Source of the DNA: Trifolium pratense
Taxonomy: Eukaryota; Streptophyta; Magnoliopsida; Fabales; Fabaceae
DNA length: 64,000 nt
Direction of reading: 5' to 3'
Assembly (NCBI RefSeq): GCF_020283565.1
Contig: NC_060059.1
Coordinates: 45,094,572-45,158,571 of the forward strand
Shown: one piece after another, positions 1 to 12,284 of the stretch
Layout: each line of letters starts with the position of its first letter
Numbering within the stretch: position 1 is the first letter of the stretch
Position numbers and translations under genes: made by a program
The notes under the pieces: model-generated
Databases searched by the model: none
Told to the model about the DNA's origin: nothing
Seen by the model: only the letters and a program-made list of their open reading frames with translations

Positions 1-1400
1 AACACTGGATGTCCTCTTATTTATTTATAACACTTTGATCCTTTATCTTTTATTTGTAACATATAAGTCTTTTTATTCCTTTTATGTAACATTTTAGTCA
101 TTTGTCTAATTTTTTTCCTATATAGATCCTTTATCTTTCAAACTATGCACAAATTGGTCATTTTTATTAGTTTTTTAATTTAAAAATCACTTAAATAATA
201 CTTTTATTAATAAACTTAAATTTTAAAATATTTTTCTATTAAGAATCCATAAATTAATTCATCACCTTCGTGCAAACCCAATCATTCATATATGTTCATG
301 AAAACTCAACACAAAAAACATCAAAATAAACCCCCCAAAAATAAATAAAAATCTAGAAATCTTGTTCCACTTGTAGATCTAACTTAATAAAACTTGTAGA
401 TTCAGCCATGGCCCATGGGTGTCAACTGTCAAAGCAAACTAGATCCAAGAATAAACCACCCCATTCTCAGATCCAAAACAAAAACACAAGAACATGAAAA
501 CACAGAATAAAACCGCCGGAGAACGCGTGAGGGTGAGGGAGTGACCGCGAGAGAGAAGATTCGCCTGCGTGAGGGAGAGAGACCGCGGCGGTGGTCGGCC
601 GGAATCGTCGCTGGTGGTTCGGCCGAATTCGCGGTGGTTGGTTGGATTCAAGGAGGTTCTGTTTAGAAACGGCGGCGACTTCTTTCTCCTTTCCTTTTCC
701 GTTTCTTGTTCGATCTGCTTCTTCTCGTCTCTGTTTGTTTTTTGTTTTTTCTTTTGTTCTGTTTATAGGTGGTGGTGATGGATTTATGGTGGTTGTGATG
801 TGGGGATAATGGATGAATTTGAAGATGGTGAGAGTTTAGTTCTGCTTCTTTGATGTTTTTTTGTGGGATGTTTTTTTTGTGGTGTGCTTTTTCCCATAAA
901 GTGTTTTTATTTTTGGTTTAAGGAAGAGATGAAGAAATTGATGAAGGGTGATGAACATTCATCAAAATTATGAATTTATTTGATTTTATTAAAAAAATCA
1001 AAAAATAAATATCAGCATTTTTAAATTAAAAAAAGTGAGAAAAAGGTTTATACCGAGCGAGTAATAAAAGATAAAAGATCTATATGAAAAGAAAAAAAAA
1101 AAAAAACTAAAATGTTACGGAAACAAACTATCTATAAAAATAAGTCCCACTTGCTAAGAAGGAGCAAATTTAATCCAATAGGTGGACTGGTTATGATGGA
1201 CAAAACTTCGTTGTTAAGAGCTTCAAGCTTAGCTAGGTAGTCTGCACAAGCATTACCCTCTTTCAAAGTGTGAGAAATTCTGACTCTCTAATCTCTGGCT
1301 ATGATAAGATATAAATAACATAAAAAATTAATATATTACAAATAAAAGATAGAAGACTAAAGTGTTACAAATAAATAATCAGTGTAATTTTGCCTTATTT
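1..1400. mobile_element. Non-autonomous long-TIR element, left end cut by window
   Basis: The first ~190 bases reappear inverted at the right side. Left 'AACACTTTGATCCTTTATC' matches the complement of 1340-1375, and left 75-135 matches the complement of 1035-1105. The right arm is split by a LINE fragment (about 1110-1310). The interior has a GC-rich stretch (500-830) rich in CGGCGG and CGGCCG words; ORFs there are low-complexity and have no family resemblance. The outer ~12 bases of the left arm lie outside the window, so no target duplication can be checked. Superfamily not determined; Mutator-like is possible from the arm length. Confidence 0.55.
1132..1311 (-). pseudogene. LINE-type RNase H C-terminal fragment
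   Basis: On the minus strand the frame ending at the stop in 1132-1134 reads RISHTLKEGNACADYLAKL and then about 30 more residues. This is the typical tail of the plant non-LTR retrotransposon RNase H domain, where the NACADYLAKL block carries the last active-site aspartate and helix. An in-frame TAG at 1288-1290 interrupts it just upstream. Only the last ~55 codons remain and no reverse transcriptase is present. It sits inside the right inverted arm of the surrounding element, so it is a later, truncated insertion. Confidence 0.75.
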
Positions 1401-1688
1401 ATTGGTCAAGAAGAAAATTTGTTGGTACTAATTTAATTAATTATTAAGAGAACTTTTTATTGATGATTAAGAAAATTTATTTTTACTCATAAAAAAATAA
1501 AAGAAGTAATAGGCTCACAAAAAAGAAAAGATAAAAAATATGGTGCAGAGGGTGCAAGATAAGCATGTGAGGATGAAACTGATCTAACCTTGAAAATTAT
1601 TGGTCATGATTCATCATGGACCATATGAGGCAAGGGTCCATATTCGAATTAGTCCCAAAATCAATTGCATAATGTGATTTAAAAACTC
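1401..1688. other. Intergenic DNA, nothing recognised
   Basis: AT-rich unique-looking DNA between two transposable elements. I see no ORF, RNA gene or repeat. It ends with the left copy of the 9-bp target duplication TAAAAACTC (1680-1688). Confidence 0.5.
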
Positions 1689-2462
1689 GAGTCCAGGTAT
1701 CCTCCATTTATGTAGCTATCCATTTATCCAATTCTCTCCGGCGATGAATGACACGTGGCATTTAACAATTTCAATGGATGTGATTAAAAATCTCAACTTT
1801 GGAAAGCAACAGGGAAACATTTTTTGAACAAACAACAACCCTAGTTTCGGTCACTTTTGCTTCACCATCTCTCTTTGTCCTCTTGCTGTCGCCGTACATC
1901 TCCAACCCACCGCCGCTGAGAACAAACACTTCCAACACAGCGCCACCATCGACATGAACCACCCGACGGCCGACGCCGTCACTTTTGTTCTTAAAGCTAT
2001 TATTATTTTCAAAACTGCAATTTTTTTTTGGTGAATATTGATTTTTGTTTATTCTAATATTTTGTTAAATAGAACTTGAGATCAGAATTATGGAGTTCTA
2101 TTTTTTATTTTGCAAAAGAAAATCCAACTTTAAAGTTGCAACTTTGATTGACTCTAATTTTGCGGCGGTAAGGGTTGATGGGGGCTAGCTGCTATGAGAG
2201 GAAGATGGGTGATGCAGGTACGGACGAAGAGACAATTCTGGGCAGCACTGGGTTGAAGAAGAATGACGGCTGCCATGAGAAGAAAATGAAGGAAACTCTG
2301 TTACGTGTGGTGGAGAGGAAGGGGGGAAGATAGATTTATTTTAATTAAATTATTTTTCGGTATTTAATTTCAACACTTGGATGTTATTTTGCCACATGTC
2401 ATGCATCCATGTTTCTAACTAGACTAAATGGATGATCCCTCAAATGGAGCAAACCTGAACTC
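1689..2462. mobile_element. Non-autonomous Mutator-like element, 774 bp, perfect 9-bp TSD
   Basis: The element begins GAGTCCAGGTATCCTCCATTT and its other end, complemented, reads GAGTTCAGGTTTGCTCCATTT. It is flanked by identical 9-bp duplications TAAAAACTC at 1680-1688 and 2463-2471, the length typical of Mutator-like transposition. The terminal inverted repeats are roughly 70-90 bp and imperfect. The interior shows no transposase; the 63-aa minus ORF at 1771-1962 resembles nothing I know. Confidence 0.75.
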
Positions 2463-2471
2463 TAAAAACTC

Positions 2472-2894
2472 GTTATTTTATAGGAATTAAAAACATATTT
2501 GATAAAAAAAATATATTACACTACTTCGCATAAGATTGTAGTATGTTTGCAAATGAAAATTTGTGTATGTAATATATAGTTCTAGTTCATATTGTAACTA
2601 ATGCTCTAATATTGAAGTATACCCCTACCCCACAATCATTTTTGTGTCCCTTTCATTTCTTGGAAAGCAATTAGTGAACGGTAAAATTTGTCATTTTTTT
2701 CTTCTTCATGTTTCTTTCTCCTTCTAACATGGAAAGATCTCCTTCTTTCAACCATTATGAATAATTAACATTTATAATGATAAACCATCAAGTGGGGGAT
2801 GGATAATGGTTCATTGGTTCTAATATTTCTTTTGATTTAGATTTGATATTAAGATAAGCACAAGTACATAAATGTTCTAGTAGTAGATTGTACC
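2472..2894. other. Intergenic DNA, nothing recognised
   Basis: AT-rich spacer between two Mutator-like elements. No coding frame, RNA gene or repeat structure is visible. Confidence 0.5.
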
Positions 2895-2903
2895 TTTAAT
2901 TAA

Positions 2904-4101
2904 GGCTTACTAAATTGGTTATTTAAAGATAATTTTAGTTTCACATTGGTCCATAAAAAAGTTTCAATTTGATCTCTTAAAGATATCGCCGTTAGTTATA
3001 TTGGTCCCTTCCGTCCATTTTTTTCCGAAAAATGTTAACTATTGACAGGGTTTGTGTAAGGTGAACCAATATAGAAGGTGGTCCACCAAAGGCTTTATTA
3101 ATTTTATTAATTTGAACCGTCCATTCTTTTTGTCAAAAATATAACCATTAGATCTTGCATGTCTACAATATCTTATAGTGAATCATCACCAACTAATTAT
3201 TTATATTTTCTTCATCTTCTTCCTTCCGCTTTTTCTTCATCTTCATCATCACTTTATTTTTTTGGGTACAATCTTCATCATCACTTTCAACAAACGGACC
3301 AGAAAAAAATATCTAAAAATACTCAAATTCTAAATCCAGAATTTTCAAACCCAGATCCTAAATCCACTGCCAACCCCATCTTGTTCACGTTCTGTACCCC
3401 ATCTTCCACCTCCACAATTCAACGAAATTTAAAATAAATTCAAAAAGAAAGAGTAGAAAGAAACTCAGCAACGCAATGAAATAAATTGGGTGGATCGAAA
3501 TTTTGGATTTTAATGGGTATGGGATTTTCTAGGTTTAATGCTTGATGAAATTTTGGGTGTTGAGGAACACGTGTGTTTCGGATTTTTATTCTGATGAGAA
3601 ACTTTGGGTTTATCCTTGTGCTATACTCTGGTTCACCTTTGTGGGGGTGTATAGGAATCAAAGAGAGAATCAAAATGGGGTTTGAAAAAATTGAGAACAA
3701 GTGATAAACCCAACGATGAACAGTTTTTGTAATTTTGATTTTTTTTATTTATTTTATTTGCTTTGAAATTCTGGGCTTTAATGATGAAGTTATGAAGAAT
3801 ATGATGAAGGAATAGAGGAAGACGATGAAAGATGAAAAACGTGATGGTGCACTGTTAGATCCGATGGACATGTAAAATCTAATGGTTTATTATCTCAAAA
3901 AAGATCCAATGGTTAAGATTAAAAATGATAGTGAGGTATATGGTGGACCACATATAATGTTGGTCCACCTAATACATTTGTAGTTGATAAATTAACGGAA
4001 TAGATCAATATGACAAACGGAAATGTCTTTAAAGTCAATTCAGACCTTTTTTCTTTAATGAACCTAAAATGTCTTTAAAGGACCATTTAACTAATTAAGC
4101 A
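2904..4101. mobile_element. Long-TIR foldback Mutator-like element, 1198 bp, perfect 9-bp TSD
   Basis: Left end GGCTTACTAAATTGG pairs with the complement of the right end, TGCTTAATTAGTTAAATGG. Pairing continues inward for more than 250 bp: GGTGGTCCACC near 3078 against the complement near 3950, and the 'ccattagatcttgcatg' block near 3145 against 3870-3895. Identical 9-bp duplications TTTAATTAA lie at 2895-2903 and 4102-4110. The CT/CA-rich centre gives two opposite-strand ORFs (3159-3437 and 3440-3700), which are by-products of the foldback. No transposase. Confidence 0.8.
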
Positions 4102-4110
4102 TTTAATTAA

Positions 4111-4756
4111 CCATATGTTAAATTTGGGCAACTTATGCATCATTACTAAATCTTTGTCATGGTTAGAATTTACCCTTTTAAGTCTACTAGAAAATTCAAC
4201 TTATATAATCATGAAACACACTTGAACTAGCTTAATGAATACTATTTTTATTGAATGTACAGTCATGGACCATGACAAGAAGCTCTTAGTATAGATATTG
4301 TTTATTAACTTCCCAAAAGGAAAGATTCTCAAAACATTCATCCTTAAAAGGTTAACTTTATAACCTCATTTGACCTTAACTACTTAACTATTTAGTAACG
4401 TATTATTTGCATTTGTTGCAACTCCTTTTGTTACACATCAACACAATAATTTGAGAAAATTAATAAATTGAATATAATCCTGTGTTTTAACCTTGAGCTG
4501 ACATGTGTCGGACACTAAACATACCTTCATTCTAAAGTGTCAGTGTTAGTGCTAAAGTGTCGGTGTTAGTGCTAAAATAGAACAACTCTTTCTTTCTTTT
4601 GTTCGTGATATCTTTTGTTGGGCCATGAGGGAAACTCACCGGATTGGATCGGTACATGGACATTGACCAACCAACACCACACTTTCATCAAAAGTTTTAA
4701 GGCATTAGATTTATGGGTTTACTCACTTATAAAGTATTTAACCTCAACTCTTTCAA
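4111..4756. other. Intergenic DNA with a short tandem duplication
   Basis: No gene seen. A 20-bp unit reading CTAAAGTGTCRGTGTTAGTG is present twice in tandem at about 4533-4574 and followed by a partial third copy. The 123-aa plus ORF at 4615 runs across the Harbinger end into its terminal repeat and is not credible. Confidence 0.5.
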
Positions 4757-5197
4757 TTAGACCATGTACAATGGACCATGTACAATGGTCTCAACACCAA
4801 AATACATTCAACACCCACTTTTTCACTCCACATCATTTTCTCTTTCTTCCACCTAATCATTCAACACATATTCAACTTTTACCCTCTCAAATGGTTTTTC
4901 TATTCAACATCCTACCCCACCACTTTCTCTACCCCACCACTTTTTATTTCATATTCTTATTTAAATTTATATTTTTGTTTTTATGATTACATAAAATTAC
5001 AATTATCGATTAAAATTAAATTAAAATAATTAACACTTAACGATTTATTTGTTAGTTTTGTGTAATAAAAACAAAATTTATTTAATGAAATTATACGATA
5101 CAAACCATCTTAACTTAATTTAAAATACAACACACAAGTAACGTAATTAGTACAATACAAATATTTTGAAATGCAATACAACACACAAGCAACATAA

Positions 5198-5915
5198 TTA
5201 GTACGATACAAATAATTTAAAATGCGATAAACACACGAGCAACAACGTAATAATTAGTACGATACAATAATCTTCAATCACGTCCCATTCCAAACTTTGT
5301 CCATATGTGCTTTTCACTAAATCTGCTTGCAATTCTTGATGACCTTTTGGATCACGGAACTCGGATCTAGCACGCACATGATTTGCAAAAGTGGGTAACA
5401 CCTCGGTCGAGTATGGTTGCGGTGCACTAGATCCACTTTCCTCAGATTGCTCAAAATCGGTCCAACGTTGAGCATATGAGTCTCGTTCATCCTCGACAAT
5501 CATATTATGTAATATGATGCATGATCTCATTATGATACCCAAATCGGCTATGTCCCACAAGCGAGTTGGTTCACGGATGATTTTAAATCGAGCTTGAAGA
5601 ACTCCAAATGCACGTTCGATGTCCTTCCGATATCCCTCCTGATATTTTGCAAATAAATTATCGGGTTCACTTTGAGAAAGTCTAATCGATTTGACGAAAG
5701 TTGGATAAGAAGGGTAGATGCCATCAGCTAGATAGTATGACATATTATAGGGACGCTGATTCACAAAGAAATCAACAGTATGAGCATTTCCCTGTTCCAC
5801 GTCATCAAACACCGGTGACCGGTCTAGAACGTTTATATCGTTCAACGTTCCCGGACATCCAAAAAATGCATGCCAGATCCATAGATCATGAGATGCAACT
5901 GCTTCAAGAATAACT
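5198..5915 (-). pseudogene. PIF/Harbinger transposase, C-terminal half
   Basis: This is the separated C-terminal part of the transposase. It holds the remaining catalytic residues: the second aspartate in YYLADGIYPSY and the glutamate in KDIERAFGVLQARF, followed by the conserved SCIILHNMIVEDE block. The ORF extends upstream to 5953, but residues before ILEAVASHDLWIWHAFF come from the copia LTR. With the insertion removed, the DDE triad would be complete and the frame uninterrupted, so the transposase was probably intact when the copia element landed. The C-terminal ~20 residues are hydrophobic and may be a read-through extension. Confidence 0.92.
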
Positions 5916-5917
5916 AT

Positions 5918-7088
5918 TGAAATTCTGGTACACAGTAGACAAGTGTTGTCCACGATGTTCAGACACTTGTCGTAACACTTGTCTTAGCAGTAAGAACAAT
6001 AAAGCAGAGCATTAAAAACAGATACTGAAAAGCATAAACAACACACATAATTGTTAACCCAGTTCAGCCTAACAGCCTAATCTGGGGGATACCAATCCAG
6101 GAGGAAATTCACTATCAGCAGTATTAATTCAGAGCTAAACTCCCCCGTTTACAACTCCTCACTTAATCCCTACCCAATGCAACTTCTACCTAGGAACTCC
6201 TAGATATGAGACCCCGTCTCACTCCCCTCAACCTTACAACCAGTAAGGATTTCAATAACAACAGAATGAAGACACTCTCCTTGACAAAGATGAAGATACA
6301 CTTCATTAACATCACCACCTAGCCAACGACTAAGTTCACAATTTGGAGTTGCTTAAAAGCTTCCTCCAATTACAATACTCAACTCATTACCTACAGGTTT
6401 CTGAGTGAGGACATAGTGACCATCTCACAACCCGAGTGGTTCACTTTACACCAACTCTCCTAGAGAGTGGCTTAAAGACACGAAACCCTTAAAAGACTAC
6501 ATCTTTGATATTCTATTTTTGCTTCAAGTTTCGGTGAATAAAATAGGGTTAGCAGCACCCTTTAAATAGCATAACCTCGTGGGCTTTTCATAATGCTCCA
6601 GCTCCAAGAAATCTTCTAGATGCAAAATATATATTTTTACCAAATCTTTATTTGCATCAAATATTCCTTCCATAAATATATTTGTTGTAAATATATTTTA
6701 AAATTAAATCTTCTAATCTTCTTGAAGCACAAAGATTTATTTGAAATAAATCTTTTATATTTTCTGCAGCAATCTTCACAAGATATATTTTTGAAACAAA
6801 TATTATATTTTCTAAAAGTTATTTTATTCCTTTAGAAAATAGAACTAGGGTTCAGCTGCCTTCTGAAACACATTGATCACGTGCGCCTTGTTGTATAAGA
6901 AACCACAAAATAATTCTTCAATCAAATCTTCGAAAGATTGAATAGAAAATAAAAACACTAGCTGGCGCGAACAATCAGACATACAAGTGTTGTTACATCT
7001 GTCTCAACACTTGGTGTACGCACATATGTCTCAACACTTGGCTAAAAGATGTTTTTGCAAAATGTAGCCAACATACAAAAACCCAACA
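5918..7088 (-). repeat. 3' LTR of SIRE-type copia element
   Basis: 1171 bp, starting TGAAATTCTGG and ending ACCCAACA on the plus strand. It is nearly identical to 13651-14821. The LTR carries repeated 'ACACTTG' words near its ends. The 71-aa ORF at 6620 occurs identically in both LTRs and is AT-rich noise. Confidence 0.95.
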
Positions 7089-7100
7089 ATCTCCCCCTTT
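7089..7100 (-). other. Polypurine tract of SIRE-type element
   Basis: Minus strand AAAGGGGGAGAT directly abuts the 3' LTR. This is the expected site for plus-strand primer formation and sets the orientation. Confidence 0.85.
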
Positions 7101-9144
7101 GGCAAATTTTGGCTAAAACAAGATTAGACCAGTATTAAGAGAGATATAGTATCACCTTTCCTTCGAGTCAACATGAGCACACAACTAGGAAAAAAAGTAA
7201 CATAAAAAAAGCTACTTCCAAGAGAGCTCTTCAGCTACGAATAACTTGTAAGTAGTAACAGAGGCATGCAACAGCAGGAGTGAACACATATATCCTCACA
7301 GAGCAGATAGAGAGAAATAAACTCTCACAGTGGATTCAAGGATAGGAGAAATAAACTCCTACAATCAGAGTACATCCATTCAACAAAAGATCACCTGGGA
7401 AAAATAAATTCCCACAAATATAGAACTAGGAAAAATAAATTCCCAGCCACCAGAGAATAAAGCCAAGATGTCTCAGCATCTGGCATCACACTTGTCACTT
7501 ATTCATACTACCACTCCCCCTGAATTTGTGCATGACAGAGCACAAGCATACAATGTAGTCAACCATAGGAACTACAACATCCTTGTAATAGCAGAAGCAT
7601 TCAATCAGAGTGATCAACGCTTAATAGTTGTTGTAGACACACATGTGTGCATTCATAAATAAGCATGTACAAGTTACTCATATTTCTATGATTATAACTA
7701 ACTAGGTCACCCATATTGCTATGACTGTGACCCAACTCACCCATATTTCTATGACTGTGATCCTAAGCATTAAAGTCATCCATATTTCTATGATTATGAC
7801 TAAGCACGATGAATCATCCATATTTCTATGACTATGATTATGATCATGCCCTATGCTACAAGTTTAAATGCTTTTTGGAATTCTTGCATGCACATCACAC
7901 AGAGCTGAAGGTAACATTTACTCCGCTCAGACATAGGCCTAGAAGATTAACACATCACAGGAAGAACAGCAACACACCAGATGTCAGCACATCTGTCCAC
8001 ACATCACGCAGATAGATCTTACAGATCATAGATCACTACTCCCCCTTTTTAGCCACAAATTCTGACAAATAAAGTCAGTGTGCATTAAACAAAAGAATAG
8101 AGGCATAGAGGTACCATAATAGTATCAGAGGTGCAAGTTACATAACATAGAGAACTAAACTCTCACAAAAGAACCACATAGGGAGAAATAAACTCCCACA
8201 TACTGAGAAAAATAAAGTCTCACACATCAGATCAGGATGTCTAGACATCAGGCATGACATCACACATCAGGAACATGGCACTCCCACAACCATCAAGCAC
8301 ACTATCAGAGCATAAGCTAGCAGAACACATTATCAAGCTAGCTACACACTACTCCTCCTCCTGAATAGCATTACTCCCCCTCAACACATGCATATATATA
8401 TATATATATAACCTACACTCCCCCTCAATACGAGCATAGAAGTATAAGAACATCAATACGAGCATAGAACCATAAGAACAGCAACTTCACCAAATGTAAG
8501 AACATCGGTCCACACATTTGTCCACACACACACTACTCCTCCTTTTTAGTCATAATTTTGACAAACATCATACATATCAGAACACAGAGTAGCAAAAACA
8601 GAAATATCATAGTGCACATATTACAGACCATAGGCACATACAAGTGCTAGAAATCCAGGGCCTTAGCCCACAAAAGATACGGAGAACAGAAGTAGTGGAA
8701 AGAGAACATGCGAACTTTCATCCATAATACCATAACCAAACTCCAACAGTATAGCATGAAGATCATAAGTCATAAGGTATAAACTTATATTATCTTCATC
8801 ACATCAACCACAAAGTGCACAGAGCTACTACTACTGAAGATAACACCATGGGATACATACCTTATCATATATAAATCAGTAGTGGAGGAACCATATCATA
8901 TCTACCACATCAAACTCCATAGTCAACACTCATAAAATAGACATTTTCCCCTTGTTTCCACAACATGACAAGAGCATGAGAAACCATTGTTCTTGGAAAC
9001 AACATGTACCAACCGGCAGAGAAAACAATGTTAGGAACATGTGGTCCGACAAAAGAAATCTATAGTCAGAAGTCAAAGACACTCCCTTTTTGGCTTTGGA
9101 GTGCTTCTGATCTTTCAATCTCAAAGAGTTGTCTCATAATACTC
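7101..9144. other. Non-coding 3' interior of SIRE-type element with short repeats
   Basis: No conserved coding frame could be followed. It contains small hairpin words of the form stem-AAATAAA-stem (near 7310, 7344, 7397, 7430, 8181, 8205), about five degenerate ~26-35-bp units around 'CATATTTCTATGAYTRTGA' at 7673-7853, and a short TA microsatellite at 8393-8411. CA-rich elsewhere. Confidence 0.6.
7673..7853. repeat. Degenerate tandem repeat in copia interior
   Basis: Five copies of a unit resembling TCACCCATATTTCTATGAC separated by variable spacers. Seen directly; function unknown. Confidence 0.7.
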
Positions 9145-9460
9145 TTAGAGATTACACCCATAAAGGTTATTGGTAGCTTCACCATAAACGTTGTAGCTTG
9201 CTTCATAGTTAAAAACATACTCACCAAAAATCCAGCTTCTCATAGCATTATCTCCTTTAAAACACAAATTTCTATTTATAGACATTTTCTTCAAAATGAA
9301 TGAAACATTCTCTAAGAGGACAGAAGAGATGTCAACTTTCTTCCTGTCAAGTGACATGACGCCCATAACATCATCCTCAATATTTGGCTCATAGTCAACC
9401 ACATTCTGGCATTTTGGTGGCAGATGTTGTACACAATGTTGGAACACTTGAGATAACACG
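9145..9460 (-). pseudogene. Envelope-like protein fragment, copy C (weak)
   Basis: Minus-strand frame with a segment (SLDRKKVDISSVLLENVSF) resembling the central part of the SIRE envelope-like ORF of legumes. Downstream residues diverge, probably through frameshifts. The match is by memory of the family pattern and is weak. It would be the third piece of the same gene inside this element. Confidence 0.35.
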
Positions 9461-9899
9461 ATGTTGAGACAGATGTTACAACATCTCGTACTAGAACAGA
9501 CAAGTTATTCAACACAGATGAGTATTATTCAGTTTCAATCTCAAGAGACATATACCAAAAGCATCTTCAACAATAGATATATTGTCATCACATAAGAACA
9601 TCAAACTAGAGGTTTCAGAAACAGGTCTGAAACAATCACTTACCATAGTAGTAATCACCTTTGATCATCACATATCTGAGCATTATCGCATCTGATCATA
9701 ACACATCTGAACACATATAATACTTCTCAGCATAATGCACATCCACACAAACAATCGTACCATGCTGGTTCTCTTTTAGTCACACTTTTAGCAACAACTT
9801 TGGTCAAGTGAAAGATCATCAAGATCAGTTTCTTCTACCACATTCAAAACCCCAATACTCCAAACCACCATTAGTTGATCCTCATTAGATTGAGGACTC

Positions 9900-10534
9900 T
9901 CAGAACCATATCAGCATCAGTTTGGGGAATTGCAAAACAGGTTTCAACAACACTAACGGGTTGGTCCAGGATGTTTCAACATCCGATATGACATTAGACT
10001 TATGTGAGGTTCCTTTGGGGGACTCAACCACAACTTTAGTGAGGGATGGTAAAGTGTCTGAACCAACAACCTTGGAAGATGACACATGCACAATTTCAAC
10101 AACAGTGTCATCAACAACAGCAACATTCATACTAGATTGAAAGTTTCAGAGGTACATCTGACAGATGTTCCAACACTACCCACAACATTTGAACTGACAA
10201 AACCTTTAACATGGGTAACAACATTTGATTCGACATTAGGGCTTTTGATAGGTTCAAGATACAAACATGTCATAGTATGAGATTTATTGACAACAACAAA
10301 AGGATCACCATTCCTACCATCACTTTTAAGATTCATCTTTTCGTCTTTGTTCTCTATTAGCCAAGATATAGCATTTACTCCCAAAGACATAGAAATAATT
10401 AACATTTGGTTTTCTCCCCTTCCAAAGCTCAGAGAGGGTAGATGAGAACTCATGACTAATTCCTTCAGAGGAGCAGAAGTTAGAGAATTTAGCATTTTCA
10501 AATTCCTTCCGATGGTCACTTCTGATCCTGACAA
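9900..10534 (-). pseudogene. Decayed region downstream of integrase fragment
   Basis: Overlapping minus-strand frames (10127-10534 and 9900-10130) encode Ser/Thr/Val-rich sequence with repeats of S-N-V-V-x-S and V-E-T-S. This resembles the variable linker between integrase and reverse transcriptase, or the repetitive N-terminal part of the envelope-like ORF. No reverse transcriptase motif follows. Confidence 0.4.
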
Positions 10535-10994
10535 TTACACCCTCATTCTCTCTTTTGAGGCGTTGACAAAGGTCTTTGAAGACATGAAAAGTATTTGATT
10601 TTTCGTTAATAAAATTTACCCAAGTAAATCTGAAGGAATCATCAACAACTAAAAAGACATACTTCTTTCGACCAAGGTTTTCAACTTGCATAGGTCTCAT
10701 CGAATCAGCAATCATCTCTTTTCTGATCATGAAGCCAGAAGTTTTCTTGCCAGATGTTGCAACATTATGTGGAACATTTGTCCCTTCAACCAGTCTATAG
10801 TGCAATGTGAGAGGAGATTCCCTCTTACAGACAACATCAGAGCTGATCAAAATATTTGGATGCTGATCAAGAATAATACTATAAAGCACAGTGGGAAATG
10901 TTGTTGGCATCTTCACAGCCAAAGACTTAGCATGCTTAGTAGTTTTAAAAAAAAATATAAGAGTCAAAACCTCATTTGGTCTTGGTACCAACAA
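10326..10994 (-). pseudogene. Envelope-like / integrase chimera (SIRE-type)
   Basis: A single 222-aa frame whose first ~105 residues match the C-terminal part of the SIRE envelope-like protein (the SIILDQHPNILISSDVVCKRE region through RKEMIAD). It then changes abruptly into copia integrase (SMRPMQVENLGRKKYVFLVVDD, then IRSDHRKEFEN). The integrase core holds the DD portion, with VVDDSFRFTWVNF and RSDHRKEF in place of the usual DxSR and SDHGxEF. The stretch with the catalytic Glu is missing: the frame jumps to the later WKGRKP..VFGSKCYILA region. In intact SIRE elements the envelope-like gene lies after the polymerase gene, so this order is a deletion or recombination product. Confidence 0.75.
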
Positions 10995-11219
10995 TGTAGA
11001 TGAAGTTACTCAAATCTATAGCACAGTCAGATAACTCTATCTCAGCTTCAGGATCTTCACTCATGGCCAAAAACTTATTAATCACAGCAGGTGAAAATTC
11101 AACACATCAGCCCATGTTAAAAAAAACCTTCATGAATTCCTTGCTCAAAGGATCATCACAGTCTTCAGTTTATTGGCTTCAACAGCTCTACTAGACTCAG
11201 TAAAGTCAGTTATCATTTT

Positions 11220-12284
11220 CTACCTAGTGAGAGCACCAGCCTTTTGCTGGACAGATGTACCTACACCGGCATCTACATGTGTCCCAGACAGTAAATTCTT
11301 ACTAACGGTCAGCTTACTAGCCCTTCTACAGGGAACATCAGCATCCACAAGAATAGTTGGATGTTGGTCAAGTATAATACCACACATCAGGGTTGTAAAT
11401 GCTATGGGCAGTTGTAGAGCAAAAGAAACAGCATGTTCCAAAGTGGCATCAAACACATAAGAGCCATAATCAAACCTGGCATTTACTCAGGGTTTTTTTG
11501 GGTCATCACAATTGTCAGCAACATTCACTACAAATTCCCTTACCAGCTTATCAAAACAGTCACCTAGATCAGACACCTTTCACACTTCTTCAAGATGTGC
11601 CACCAGATGTAGCTACACTTGTCTCCCTTTCAAAGTCTGAATCACTAGAAGGGGGTTCTTTTCTCTTTAAGCTCTTCTTCTTGACCTCAGAAGTTGGAAT
11701 CACCTTGCTCCTGGTTCTAGGGGACCAGTCACAGTTTTCTTCCCAGCCATTTTAGCAGACTTCTTTGCCTCAGACTGATGGACAGGTGTACTAACAGTTG
11801 TCACACCTTTACCTGTCCTACTTCTAGTTCTTTTACCAACACCAGTATCAGGCACTTCTGTCACAAGTTTGTCACCTGTAACGTTTTTATGCATGAAGAC
11901 AACATCAGGATCACTCACTCCCTTACCTTCAGATAGGGTCTTACTGCTTTCATCTGATTCAGAGTAATCCACAAGATTATTACTAGATTTTGCTACCACA
12001 TGAGTTCCTTCTTTTTCAGTAGCATCATTATGAACAGTGTCACTTGTGACAATTTCAGGTACCCCAGATGTACCTACACTTGGTACAACATTTGTCTCCA
12101 ATGCCATAGATGTGTCAACATCTGACACAACATCCGTCTCAGGTGCCACAGATGTGTCAATATTTGGCACAACATCAGTCTCAGGGACAGTTCCCTTGAG
12201 AGAATCAGCAACACATTCACTTGTGGTCTTAGTAGAAGCACCAACATCATAATTAACAACAGCAGGGGGCCACAAGAGAATCAA
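11220..12284 (-). pseudogene. SIRE envelope-like protein, copy A, frameshifted
   Basis: Two minus-strand frames together resemble the N- to C-terminal order of the legume SIRE envelope-like protein. 11700-12284 holds the repeat-rich N-terminus and the TRSRTGKGV basic motif. 11220-11456 holds the FDATLEHAVSFALQLP..GIILDQHP block. The N-terminal region has a tandem 16-residue unit (P-E-T-D-V-V-..-D-T-S), encoded by a 48-bp DNA repeat at about 12070-12200. Frame breaks lie around 11456-11700. Its role in SIRE elements is unproven; no signal peptide or fusion peptide is visible here. Confidence 0.65.

Noticed and set aside
439..809. Overlapping 60-72-aa ORFs on both strands
   Set aside because: Arg/Gly- and Phe-rich low-complexity translations of a GC-rich transposon interior; no family pattern.
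3159..3700. Opposite-strand ORFs of 92 and 86 aa
   Set aside because: They are the two arms of a foldback element, so each mirrors the other; Ser/Pro/Ile-rich noise.
6620..6835. 71-aa ORF repeated at 14353-14568
   Set aside because: Identical because it lies in both LTRs of one element; AT-rich Phe/Ile/Leu string without gene features.
10326..12284. Functional viral-type envelope gene
   Set aside because: Envelope-like name only reflects the family; here it is fragmented, and no signal peptide, fusion peptide or membrane anchor is visible.
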